Source of the DNA: Rhinopithecus roxellana | Lineage: Eukaryota; Chordata; Mammalia; Primates; Cercopithecidae | NCBI RefSeq assembly: GCF_007565055.1 | Contig: NC_044567.1 | Location: 44,505,980-44,569,979, forward strand | Direction: 5' to 3' | Length of the DNA stretch: 64,000 nt | Part shown: positions 54,890-64,000 of the stretch, piece after piece | Layout of the letters: every line of letters begins with the position of its first letter | How positions within the stretch are numbered: the stretch's first letter is position 1 | The notes under the pieces: model-generated | Seen by the model: the letters and a program-made list of their open reading frames with translations, nothing else | Databases searched by the model: none | What the model was told of the DNA's origin: nothing | Position numbers and translations under genes: made by a program

Positions 54890-55184
54890 TTTTTTTTTTT
54901 TTTCTTGAGACAGTCTTGCTTTGTCACCCAGGCTAGAGTGCAGCGGCGCGATCTTGGCTCACTACAACCTCCACCTCCTGGGTTCCAGCGATTCTCCTGC
55001 CTCAGCCTCCTGAGTAGCTGGGATTACAGGCACGTGCCACCATGCCTGGCTAATTTTTGTATTTTTAGTAGAGATGGTGTTTCACCATGTTGGTCAGGCT
55101 GGTCTTGAACTCCTGACCTTGTGATCCACCCGCCTCGGCCTCCCAAAGTGCTGGGATTACAGGTGTGAGCCACCATGCCCGGCC
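54890..55184 (-). mobile_element. Alu, minus strand
   Basis: T-run, antisense Alu ending 'atgcccggcc'. Confidence 0.94.
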
Positions 55185-55429
55185 AAAGTTGGCTAACCCA
55201 TCACACAGCACAGACAGGAGTCAGGGGGCCCAATGCACCTGTGGAAATCAACTCCATTGGACACAACTGAGAAGCCAATTTGTCCAGTGGATTGATGGTC
55301 AATTGGATTGATTAACTGCAGCCAAACCAGTTGCTGTGAGGCCAAAACAATCGATGAAAAACGGGATATTTGACATCTCTGTCCTTACTGGGGTTGAAAA
55401 AATAATGATAAGGAACAGTCCTCTCTTAT

Positions 55430-55890
55430 GTATATATGGAACAAGGAGGTGGTAGATTGGATTATTGTTTAAAACATTCCCTCCCTCTTCTCCACATACG
55501 TGGGAGTTTATTTCCTCACTCCTTGGCTTGGGGCTTGGTCATGTGACCCACTTTGGAAGATTAACGTACATGATGCAAGCAAGGACGTGAAATGTGCTTG
55601 TGCAGCTGGGCTCACCCACTTGCGCCTCTGCCATCGCCACGAGAAGAGTTTCTCACCAGCAGGTGTTTCCCTTTTATCCCAGGCTCCAGGATAAACATGC
55701 AAAGAACACACCAGAGCCCAATGTATGGCAAGGAACCCATTCTAACCAAACCCATAGCCTAAAGCAGAGCCACTCATCCAGTCTAGCCTAGATCAGGCAA
55801 GTGTTAACTGTCCTCCAGATACATAAAGGAAATACATGCTTATTGACTCTGGGATTTTTTGTGGATGTTTGTTACACAGCAAAGGTTGAC
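55430..55890 (+). repeat. Ancient LTR-like repeat, forward
   Basis: 'ccctccctcttctcc', 'gcttggggcttggtcatgtgacc', 'ctctgccatcgccacgagaag', 'gtggatgtttgttacacagcaaagg'. Same family as 25150-26030 and 29515-30450. Confidence 0.6.
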
Positions 55891-55904
55891 TGACACGAAG
55901 TCCA

Positions 55905-56080
55905 TTCATATCCACTGACTCATTCTATCTGCAGAAAACTCCCATCATAGAGATAGGTTAAGTATTTTTGTTTCTCTCTTTTTTTTTTTTCAGATGAGGA
56001 AGCTGAAGCTTAGAGAGAATCAATGACTTATTAACGGCATGAAGGTAATCAGAGATAGAACCTAGGCTTTTAGTGCTGAG
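55905..56080 (-). repeat. MIR, reverse orientation, with a T-run
   Basis: 'catagagataggttaagt', 'tcagatgaggaagctgaagcttagagag', then 'gaacctaggcttttagtgc'. A pyrimidine run sits in the core. Confidence 0.7.
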
Positions 56081-56099
56081 TGTTTTTTTTTTTTTTTAC

Positions 56100-56564
56100 C
56101 CCATGTACAATGACGGCTTCTCTACCTGGGAGCTAGGGAGATCCCTGGGTTCCCAAGAATAGAAAAATAAGCTTCTCCCAAGACTTCATGATTTCACCAA
56201 AGACCAATCTGTCAGCAGGGCTGGAAGGGCTGAGTGACCTCCCAGGGACAGTTAATAATTGGCCTATGGCTCGTACCACATCATTTTCTCTGATTTGGGT
56301 TAGTGTCAAAGTGTCACTGGGCAGAGATAGAAAGCACTTTGTCATGTATAAATTTAACAGGCAATAATGCCAGCTACTAAATAGTATGTCATTCCTAATC
56401 ATATTGTCAGCCTCTGATCAGTCTAATTTATATTGTCAACATGATGTAATAGTCCACCCGGCATAGGCCTTCGGAAATACGAGATCCAACCATACGAGAG
56501 ACCGCAGTGAATTTCCACCAGTTCTGACGGTGAAAATCAAATTAAGATTGCTGACTCCCACTTC
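56100..56564. other. Repeat-free block, candidate conserved noncoding DNA
   Basis: 'cagttaataattggcctatgg', 'gtcatgtataaatttaacaggc' and 'gccagctactaaatag' are AT-rich and not repeat-like. No gene supported. Confidence 0.35.
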
Positions 56565-56640
56565 AGAGGATCAGAGATAATGTGCATAAAATACCCAGCA
56601 CAGGGCCTGATACCTAGAAGGCACACAATGGGGCAGCTGG
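56565..56640 (+). repeat. MIR right-end fragment, forward
   Basis: 'ataatgtgcataaaatacccagcacagggcctgatacc'. Confidence 0.6.
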
Positions 56641-56908
56641 TGGTGTTTTGTGCTGTCATGCAGTTGTACTAGCTAGTGTGGAATCTTGCCCTTGGAGCCA
56701 CAGAGAGGAGAGATGGGCCCCAGAAATGCCCTTGCCCCTCACCGTCCTTCCCGGCTCCCCTCTGTGGTCACTGTGCTTTTTGTTTGTTTTGTTTTTTAAG
56801 GAAAGTGCTCCCTGGTTTACAAAGGTGCCTGCACACATGGTATTTATGTCCCCCTGCAGCCCCAGAAGCTGTAGGAGATAAGACACGAGGGCACTGACAC
56901 AGAGAAGG

Positions 56909-57136
56909 ATCTCCTGAGGTCAGGAGTTCGAGACCAGCCTGACCAACATGGTGAAACCCCGTCTCTACTAAAATACAAAAAGTACCTGGCCGTGGTGGCA
57001 GGCGCCTGTAATCTCAGCTACTTGGGAGGCTGAGGCAGAAGAATCACTTGAACCCAGGAGATGGAGGTTACAATGAACTGAGATTGCACTCCAGCCTGGG
57101 AAACAAGAGCAGAAACTCTGTCAAAAAAAAAAAAAA
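56909..57136 (+). mobile_element. 5'-truncated Alu, plus strand
   Basis: Begins within the left arm at 'gatctcctgaggtcaggag' and ends in an A-tail followed by '(ga)n'. Confidence 0.9.
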
Positions 57137-57196
57137 GAGAGAGAGAGAAGGTGTTTAGTAAAGAAAAACTCATATATTCTCAGTGCTCCATGTAAA

Positions 57197-57231
57197 ACAA
57201 ACAAACAAAACAAAACAAAACAAAACAAAAA
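57197..57231 (+). repeat. (CAAAA)n / (CAAA)n simple repeat
   Basis: Three 'caaa' units then five 'caaaa' units. Confidence 0.9.
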
Positions 57232-57554
57232 ATGCTTCCTTTCCTACCTCACTAAATGGCAGGGCCACTCCCCCAGAAATCTGGGCTTCATTCCTTACTC
57301 CTCTCCTCCTCTCACTGCCACATCTATCACCATAAAATACTGCAAAGCCCTCTGTTTGTCTCTTATTCCCTACTATTACTCTTGTGCAAGCCTCTGCTAG
57401 ATCAGCCTCCTCACAGAGCTCCATGCTTTTGTTCAATTTAACCTCCACACCATGGCCAACATCATTGGTTTAGGTCAGATACTAAATCATGACACTCTTC
57501 TGCATAAAATTCTTGGCACGTGGTTGCCATCCAAACTCCTGACTGTGGCCTATG
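57232..57554. other. No recognised element
   Basis: Spacer; minus frame 57170-57448 lacks support. Confidence 0.4.
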
Positions 57555-57905
57555 TATGAGTCAGGGTTCATCCAGGAAAACAAAATCCATGCCAGATGGA
57601 TATTAACAGGAAAACGTTAATACAGGGAGCAAGCTACCAAGGTGTGCAAGGGGCTGAAGGAGTAACAGGGAAGGTGAGATGGCCCAGAGAAGGGAGACAG
57701 CCGCTCTACCCCAGAGCTGTGGACAAAGGAAGGAGCCGGTGTGACTGGAGCCCAGGAGCCAGGGTCACCTGGTGGGAGCAGGGCCCATGGAAGGGGATGC
57801 CTGATAGAAGTTGGAGCCATAGAGTAAGGGAATCAGCCATTTCTAGAGATTCTGTCCAAAGCAGACAGCGTGAACTCAGTACCACAGCACTTCCTTTGCC
57901 TTGCC
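57555..57905 (-). repeat. Possible old LTR, reverse orientation
   Basis: 'gagtcagggttcatccaggaaaac' resembles the antisense start of MLT2-like LTRs, and the interior is G-rich with 'ggagccggtgtgactgg'. I cannot name it. Confidence 0.35.
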
Positions 57906-57924
57906 TTTCCATCTTCTCAACCTA

Positions 57925-58790
57925 GCAATCCCATGTCTACGCACCTGTCCTAGACAGAAATGTATTTGTGTACACAGGGAATGGTGCACAGTCAGGTTTT
58001 CTGAAGCACTTTGAAATGCCACAAAGCTAGAAGTGAGTCTTAGTGTTCAGAAACAGGAAAATGGACACGTACGCTGTGGTCTTTTTATTTTTTAATTTCA
58101 AAAATATTTAGATTCAGGGTTTACACGTGTAGGCTTGTTTCATGGGTATACTGTGTGATGCTGAAGTTTAGGCTTCCAAGGATCCCATCACCCAAGTAAC
58201 GAACACGGTGTCTGATAGGTAGTTTTTCCACCCTTGTCCTCCTCCCTCCCTACCCCAGCATTTATTGTTCCCATTTTTGTGTCTGTGGGTACCAAATGTT
58301 TAGCTCCTACTGACAGTGAGAATGTGCAGTATTTGGTTCTCTGTTTCTGCATTAATTTGCTTAGGATAATGGCCTCCAACTGCATCCACGTTGCTGCAAA
58401 GGACACGATTTTATTCTTTTTTATGGCTGTGTAGTATTCCATGGTGGATATATATTACATTTTCAAAGTTTAATCCACCATGGATGGGCACCTGGATTGA
58501 TTCCATGTCTTTGCCACTGGGAACAGCATTGTAACGAACATACAAGTGCATGTGTCTTTTTGGAAGAACAATTTATGTTCCTTTGAGTATCAACTCAGTG
58601 ATGGGATTGCTGGTTCAAATGGTAGTTCTGTTTTAAGTTACTTGAGACATCTCCAAACTGCTTCCCACAGAGGCTGAACTAATTTACATTTCCACCAACT
58701 GTGGTCTAATCACACACCAGACTACTGCTCTACAGGTAACATGAATGGTGTGTGTAAAAACCACAAACAAAGGAACACAGCTGAGCTGGT
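57925..58790 (+). mobile_element. L1M fragment, forward, split by a younger L1
   Basis: 'cctagcaatcccatgtctacgc', 'aaacaggaaaatggacacgtacgctgtgg' (before) and 'ctaatcacacaccagactactgctctac' (after) are consecutive L1 pieces. Confidence 0.65.
58083..58698 (-). mobile_element. L1P-type fragment, reverse, inside L1M
   Basis: Antisense L1 3' end: 'gggtttacacgtgtaggc', 'gcttaggataatggcctccaactgcatccacg', 'gctgtgtagtattccatgg', 'gtatcaactcagtgatgggattgctgg'. Target-site duplication 'ctgtggtct' lies at 58074-58082 and 58699-58707. Confidence 0.88.
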
Positions 58791-58984
58791 CATGTGCGGG
58801 TTTATTGTCACATCTGTTCCCCGCCTTTGCTCCCTTCTTCCTGGCAGAGAAGGCTGCCAGGGAGGCTGACCCTGGCCCACAGGGTTTCCCAGCTCCAATG
58901 CACCGGGTGTCCAGAAAAGTGGGGCACTGTTAGGAGACTGGAAGGTGAGGGGGACAACACTTGCCCTCCTCCCTCCCTCTAAAC

Positions 58985-59825
58985 AGAGCCATGCTGTTTA
59001 AACTTTCATCAGATACTGACAGATTGTCCTTCAAAAATCCTGTACCCAGGTATATACTCCCACCGCAAGGGAGGAGAGAAATGCCCATCTCTCCACGCCC
59101 TGACCAGCACTTTATGTTACAACATTTGAAAACTAATAGGTGGGTAGTGGACCCTTGTCATTGCTTTAGGGTGTATCTCTCTGCTTACTAAAGAGATTGA
59201 ACAATATGTCCTTTGTAGTTTCCTGTGCTGTGGGTAGATTCCTTTTTCTTTTATTTCTGTTTTTTTTTTTTTTTTTTTTTTTTAGACGGAGTCTCCCTCT
59301 GTCACCCAGGCTGGAGTACAATGGTGCAATCTTGGCTCACTGCAGCCTCTGCTTCCCAGGTTCAAGCGATTCTCCTGCCTCAGTCTCCTAAGGTAGCTGT
59401 GATTACAGGTGCCTGCCACCACGCCTGGCTAATTTTTGTATTTTTAATAGAGATGGAGTTTCACCGTGTTGGCCAGGTTGGTTTTGAACTCCTAACCTCG
59501 GGTGATCCACCTGCCTCGACCTCCCAAAGTGTTGGGATTGCAGGCGTGAGCCACCGCGCCCAGTGAGATCGCCTTTTCATAATCCCTGCCTAGTTCTCTT
59601 TTTCTTATTGATGTATGGGAGTTCTTTGCTTGTTACAGATGTTAAAATTCTTTGTTGCTTATGTTACAAACATCGCTTAGAAAGCCTTCTCTCTCTTTGA
59701 GTTATTTTTTTACCCCCTTGGAACTCATAGATTTCTGCTCTACAAACTGACTGCTGTCTAGATATGTTACACAGCTCTGAAGTAGTGTTTCTCATTTGAC
59801 CCCTGGATTTTTTTCATGCCAGTTC
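58985..59825 (-). mobile_element. L1M fragment, reverse, split by an Alu
   Basis: 'ttgtccttcaaaaatcctgtacccagg', 'actcccaccgcaaggg', 'ttcttattgatgtatgggagttctttgc'. Antisense ORF2/3' region. Confidence 0.7.
59261..59563 (-). mobile_element. Alu, minus strand, inside L1M
   Basis: T-run, antisense Alu ending 'cgcgcccag'. Confidence 0.93.
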
Positions 59826-59826
59826 G

Positions 59827-60033
59827 TTTATTCTATATTTTTCTTTTTCTTTCTTCTTTCTCTCTTTCTTTCTCTTTCTCTCTCTCTCCTTCTCCTTCCT
59901 TCCTTCCTTCCTTCCTTCCTTCCTTCCTTCCTTCCCTCCTTTCTCTTTCTTTCTTTTTTTCTTCCTTCCTTTCTCTTTCTTTTTCTTTCTTTCTCTCTCT
60001 TTCTTCTTTCTTTTCTTGTTTTTTTTTTTTTTT
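59827..60033 (+). repeat. Polypyrimidine tract (CTTT/CCTT)n
   Basis: About 200 bases of C and T, including twelve or so 'cctt' units (59897-59935). The frames on both strands here are compositional. Confidence 0.95.
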
Positions 60034-60130
60034 GATGTTTTCCTCAGTTTACTGACATATGTTTTGAAGTAACTGGTTTGGAGAGGGTGCCCAGGAGCTC
60101 CTGTTTCCAAGGCCTCACATGCCCAGAGTG

Positions 60131-60434
60131 ATTTTTTTTTTTTTTTTTTTTGAGACAGAGTCTCGCTCTGTCGCCCAGGCTGGACTGCAGTGGCCGGATC
60201 TCAGCTCACTGCAAGCTCCGCCTTCCGGGTTTACGCCATTCTCCTGCCTCAGCCTCCCGAGTAGCTGGGACTACAGGCGCCCGCCACCTCGCCCGGCTAG
60301 TTTTTTGTATTTTTTTAGTAGAGACGGGGTTTCACCGTGTTAGCCAGGATGGTCTCGATCTCCTGACCTCGTGATCCGCCCGTCTCGGCCTCCCAAAGTG
60401 CTGGGATTACAGGCTTGAGCCACCGCGCCCGGCC
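60131..60434 (-). mobile_element. Young Alu, AluYRa-like, minus strand
   Basis: 'gtggccggatctcagctc', 'acctcgcccggctag', 'acaggcttgagcc'. Target-site duplication 'cccagagtgatttt' (60122-60135; right copy from 60436). Confidence 0.93.
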
Positions 60435-60944
60435 ACCCAGAGTGATTTTTCTTCTCCCTCAGGCTTGGTTCTCATCTGGCCATGATATGGTTCTTTATTT
60501 CTCTACCTTGTAAATGATAAGTTTAGCTTTTGTCTCTGCCTTGCCACTTGATTTTGAGACGTGGTCTTACTCATCTCTGAATCTCTAGAGCTCAGGACAA
60601 AAAGACTGGCAGAAAGAACAAGGGAACTCTTGCTCCAAGATCCCACAGTTTTCTTCTATTTCTGAGCATTTGCACCTCACTGTGATGCTCTACCTGCTGC
60701 GGGAGCCCCATGCAGGGAAAGCAGCCTCATTCCTCAGGGCTCGCTGTGCCCAGGGCGTCCCTGGACTCCACGTCACGGACACCACCGGCTCCGTGGGTCC
60801 TGCGTCCATGGTGCCCGGGTAGTCCCGTTACTCTTCTTTCTGGCCCCTCCCTTCCACCCTGGGAAATACCTACACTTGGCCAGTCTAGAAGGAGCATCTG
60901 TGAGGGCAAAGATTTGGAGCCCAGGACTAGAAAGGAAGAGGAGG
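60435..60944. other. No recognised element
   Basis: Unique-looking spacer, GC-richer after 60680; frames unsupported. Confidence 0.45.
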
Positions 60945-61246
60945 GGCTGGGCACGGTGGTTAATGCCTATAATCCCAACACTTTGGGAGGTCGAGGTGGG
61001 TGGATCACAAGGTCAAGAGATCGAGACCATCCCGGCCAACATGGCGAAACCCCATCTCTACTAAAAATACAAAAATAAGCCAGGCATGGTGGCGCGCACC
61101 TGTAGTCCCCGTTATCAGGAGGCTGAGGCAGGAGAATTGCTTGAACCTGGGAGGCGGAGGGTGCAGTGAGCTGAGATCGTGCCACTGCACTCCAGTCAAA
61201 AAAACAAAAACAACAACAACAAAAATAAATATAAAATTTAAAAAAA
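60945..61246 (+). mobile_element. Alu, plus strand, 3' end shortened
   Basis: 'ggctgggcacggtggttaatgcc' to 'cactccagtc', where the last ~20 bases of the right arm are missing, then an A-rich '(aac)n' tail. Target-site duplication 'aaaggaagag' is on both sides. Confidence 0.92.
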
Positions 61247-61729
61247 GGAAGAGAAGGGAGCCTAGCGAGGACCAGGAGGAAAACTGTTGCTCCTCACAGT
61301 CATAATTATATGGCTCCTTCACCATATAGTTAAAGCCTTCCTTTAAATGTTTGCCACCCATGTGTTTGGGGTAGCGCAGCCTCCCAGGAACATAATCTCC
61401 GTGATTCGCCCCTTGCCTCGCTACCTCCCAGTTCAGGCAGTGCTCATTCCTGCCAGGAAGCTACAGTGGAAGACCTCCCGGTGGGTGACAAGGGAAGTTC
61501 AGAAGGCCAAAGGGCCCGGAAGGTGGAATTCAGGATGAGATCGCTCTGGGGAGGGAGGCAGAGGGAGGATGACCTCTCCACAGGGAGCAGCAGGAGGAAC
61601 TAAAAACTAGAACTCATTTCTCCATCTGCACACATTTAATGAGCACCAGCTGTAACCAGTCACTGAGAGACAATGGAGACATGGGAACGAAATTAACAAG
61701 AGGAAGGAGCAGCATGCTGAGGGGGAAAG
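61247..61729. other. Mostly unrecognised; weak L2 relic
   Basis: 'catttaatgagcaccagctgtaaccag' (61635-61661) may be antisense L2. Confidence 0.4.
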
Positions 61730-61920
61730 AGCTTTGAAAGTGGGATCAGAAGCTCTGGATTTGAGTCCCAACTCAACCATTTGTTATCTGTGTGTCCTGG
61801 GGTAAGTCATTAAACTTCTCTGGGTTCTCCTTTCTTGTCAAATGAGTTGGTCTGTATGAAAACTGTGCAAATGATGAATTTCTGTGCAAATGTGAAGACA
61901 AGCTAGTAATAGTATTTTAG
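61730..61920 (+). repeat. MIR, forward orientation
   Basis: 'aagctctggatttgagtccc', 'gtgtgtcctggggtaagtcattaaacttctctggg'. Confidence 0.8.
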
Positions 61921-61939
61921 GGAATGTTCTACATGTTGC

Positions 61940-62085
61940 AGACTATATTTTTACCCGTCATCTCATTTAGTCTTCCCAATGCCCCCAAGTGGAGGTTATC
62001 ACCATCCTCATTGAAGGTGAGAACACTGGAATATAAAGAGGGTGATGACTTGACTGGGGTGACCTCTGGCTACTCATGGCAGAGC
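61940..62085 (-). repeat. MIR, reverse orientation
   Basis: 'gtcatctcatttagtcttccc', 'ggaggttatcaccatcctc'. Faces the MIR just upstream. Confidence 0.7.
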
Positions 62086-62117
62086 CTTCTGGAAGGAGAA
62101 CAGTTTCCTGAGTCTCA

Positions 62118-62446
62118 CTCCTGCTTCCTTCCCCTCCCTCCCTCCCTTCCTTCCTCCCTTCCTTCCTTCCTTCCTTCCTTCCTTCCTTCCTTCCTTCCTT
62201 CCTTCCTTCCTTCCTTCCTTCCAGTTTCCTGAGTCTCACTCCTGCTTCCTTCCCCTCCCTCCCTCCCTCCCTCCCTTCCTCCCTTCCTTCCTTCCTTCCT
62301 CTTTCTTTTCTTTTCTTTTCTTTTCTTTCTTTCTTTCTTTCTTTCTTTTTCTTTCTTTCTTTCTCTCTCTCTCTCTCTTTCTCTCTCTTTCTCTCCTCCT
62401 CTCCTCTCCCCTCCCCTCCCCTCCTCTCCTCTCCTCTCCTTTCCCT
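62118..62446 (+). repeat. Polypyrimidine tract with internal 121-bp duplication
   Basis: (CCTT)n, (CTTT)n, (CT)n and (CCCCT)n blocks in turn. A non-repetitive phrase, 'cagtttcctgagtctcac' and its continuation, occurs at 62101 and again at 62222, so part of the tract was tandemly duplicated with flank. Confidence 0.95.
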
Positions 62447-62738
62447 TTTTCTTTTTTTGACAGCACCTCACTCTGTCACCCAGGCTGGACTGCAGTGGCA
62501 TGATCTCGCCTCACTGCAACCTCTGCCTCCCGGGTTCAAGCGATTCTTCTGCTTCAGCCTCCCAAGTAGCTGGCACAACAGGCGTGCACCATGACACCTG
62601 GCTAATTTTTGTATTTTTAGGAGAGATGTGGTTTCACCATGTTGGCCAGGCTGGTCTCGAACTCCTGACCTCAAGTGATCCACCCGCCTCAGCCTCCCAA
62701 AGTGCTGGGATGACAGGCGTGAGTCACCGTGCCCGGCC
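62447..62738 (-). mobile_element. Alu, minus strand
   Basis: Short T-rich start joined to the polypyrimidine tract (its remodelled tail), antisense body ending 'gtgcccggcc'. Confidence 0.93.
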
Positions 62739-63139
62739 TCAGTCCTGCATGCTTTCTATTCCATGAGCCTCTCTCCTACAGGGTGATGGTCAGCATCTGG
62801 TTATGTGGAGAGCCCTGGATGTTTGGCATTTAATGGGCAAAGCAGTGCCTTTGTTTTCCATTTTTCACTGGGATGTTTTGTTGCTGGGCATGTGTGGTCT
62901 TCATTTCCAGGGCTAAATTCTGTGCAAAAGGACATCACCAGGGGAAATAATTTAGCATGCCTGGGCCTCAGTTGCCCTAATAATTCTCATGGCCTCCTTT
63001 CTCTGGGCTCGCTAGAGTAATCACAAGGCCTCTTTGAGACCAAACCCCCTCTTCGGGACTCACAGAGCTTTTGTAGGGTCACAGAGCCTCCAACAGGATA
63101 AAGAACTGCTTAAACCCACACCCAGGGGCTCAGAGCTGA
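62739..63139. other. Repeat-free block, nothing recognised
   Basis: 'aataatttagcatgcctggg' and 'ctaataattctcatggcc' are AT-cored words in otherwise unique sequence. Confidence 0.4.
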
Positions 63140-63265
63140 TGGGAATTATAAAATCACCTACTCCACTTGTTTCCCCTTTCAGATAGGGAAACTGAGGCTC
63201 AGAGGGAAAAAACTGCTTACCAAAAGTCACCCAGCAACAAAAACCAGACCAGAACCTGGTCAGGA
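63140..63265 (-). repeat. MIR, reverse orientation
   Basis: 'tttcagatagggaaactgaggctcagaggg', 'aaagtcacccagcaac'. Confidence 0.8.
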
Positions 63266-63371
63266 CGTACTTCCCATCTCCCCACTGGATGGTCCCCTGG
63301 GCATCTTTGGTCACGATCACGGCAAAAAATCCTTGGAGACGACTACAGCTTTGCAGTTCTCATGGTTTAAA

Positions 63372-63612
63372 TCAAGGTCAGGCACACCTTTTCTGTAATG
63401 GGTCAGACAGTAAATAATTTAGGTTTGCAGCCTATGCAATCTCGGTCACACATACTCATCTTTGTCTTTGTCATGCAAAAGAAGCCATAGTCAAAATGCA
63501 AATGAATGCGTGGGTGTGGCTCTGTGCCGATTAAACTTTATTTACAAAGACAAGTAGTAGGCTGTCTTTGTAAATGAAGGCAGACAGGCAGGCCCTAGTT
63601 TGCCTATCCCTC
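63372..63612 (+). mobile_element. hAT-Charlie type (MER1-group-like) DNA element
   Basis: 'ttttctgtaatgggtcagacagtaaataatttagg', 'gaagccatagtcaaaatgc', 'ttaaactttatttacaaagacaag', 'ggccctagtttgcc'. Non-autonomous; no transposase. The exact MER name is from memory. Confidence 0.7.
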
Positions 63613-63734
63613 ATTTAAAGATTAGAATGTTCCCAGGATCTGGTCTGGAGCATCTGAAGGAGTCACCTTCTGCTTCCCCCGTCTTAGGCCTTATCATGTC
63701 ATGTTGGAATTGTCCATTTCTCAGTTTGCCTCCA

Positions 63735-63865
63735 CAGCAAGGCTGGGAGCCCCTTGAAGGCAGAGTCCACACCTTCTTCACTGTTGTGTCCTGGAGTACC
63801 ACGCTGGACCAGTCATGGAGCGCTTGCTCAGTAAAGCGTTGTTGAATAAATGACCAAATGAATAA
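63735..63865 (+). repeat. L2 3' end, forward orientation
   Basis: 'gagccccttgaaggcagagtccacacc', 'gagcgcttgctcagtaaagcg', 'tgaataaatgaccaaatgaataaatg'. Confidence 0.85.
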
Positions 63866-64000
63866 ATGAATGAGTTCGTGAATTCCAGCAGTGGGAATAA
63901 AAGGTCTAGAGGACTTAGAGTCCAGCCTTTTGGTTGAAAGAGGGGGAGGCTGGTGCGAGGTGACACTTGCCGTGGAGAATCAGTAGGTCCGTTGGCTGAA

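Overview
This window looks like nuclear DNA from an Old World monkey (macaque or baboon group). About 31 Alu elements, several L1 fragments, MaLR/ERVL LTRs, MIR and L2 relics and MER5/Tigger DNA transposons make it a primate genome. Three young Alus (25409-25705 on +, 52849-53146 and 60131-60434 on -) carry variants I associate with the cercopithecid AluYRa lineage: 'ggctcaagcctg' at the 5' end, a 'ggccggatctc' type right arm and a 'cggctagttttttg' variant. The lineage call rests on recalled subfamily diagnostics, not on a search.

I find no protein-coding exon I can defend. Every long open frame is explained by a repeat: antisense Alu and L1 frames, microsatellites, and a 1.3-kb TGA-trinucleotide tract (37256-38535) that is open in several frames for purely compositional reasons. 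The most gene-like place is a small CpG-dense segment (about 33715-34060; about 39 CpGs in 300 bp by hand count). It has GC boxes, an NRF1-type site, an E2F-type near-palindrome and a YY1-type site, with a ~60-bp tandem repeat and a minus-strand AATAAA just downstream. It is either a CpG-island promoter or a GC-rich LTR.

Layout: 1-12 kb is ancient LTRs (MLT1, MLT2, THE1-like), L1M pieces and a large (CT)n(GT)n microsatellite. 12-24 kb holds two oversized composite Alus, a long L1M, and two MER5A elements each split by nested insertions. 24-33 kb is MIR/LTR relics, a solo ERV-type LTR and an 87-bp triplicated unit. 33-41 kb holds the CpG segment, the TGA tract and an Alu whose tail became a GAA/GGA tract. 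41-53 kb is dense Alu/L1 with a possible retrocopy and a split hAT element. 53-64 kb has more Alus, L1-in-L1, two long polypyrimidine tracts and a hAT relic.

The most unusual signal is a series of short local copies without retrotransposition hallmarks: a perfect 61-bp inverted copy 1.5 kb apart (984-1044 / 2550-2610), a 59-bp direct copy set inside an Alu arm (12996-13054 / 13756-13814), and a 98-bp direct copy (49721-49818 / 50623-50720). They look like templated insertions made by replication or repair template switching; the mechanism is inference, the sequence matches are direct.
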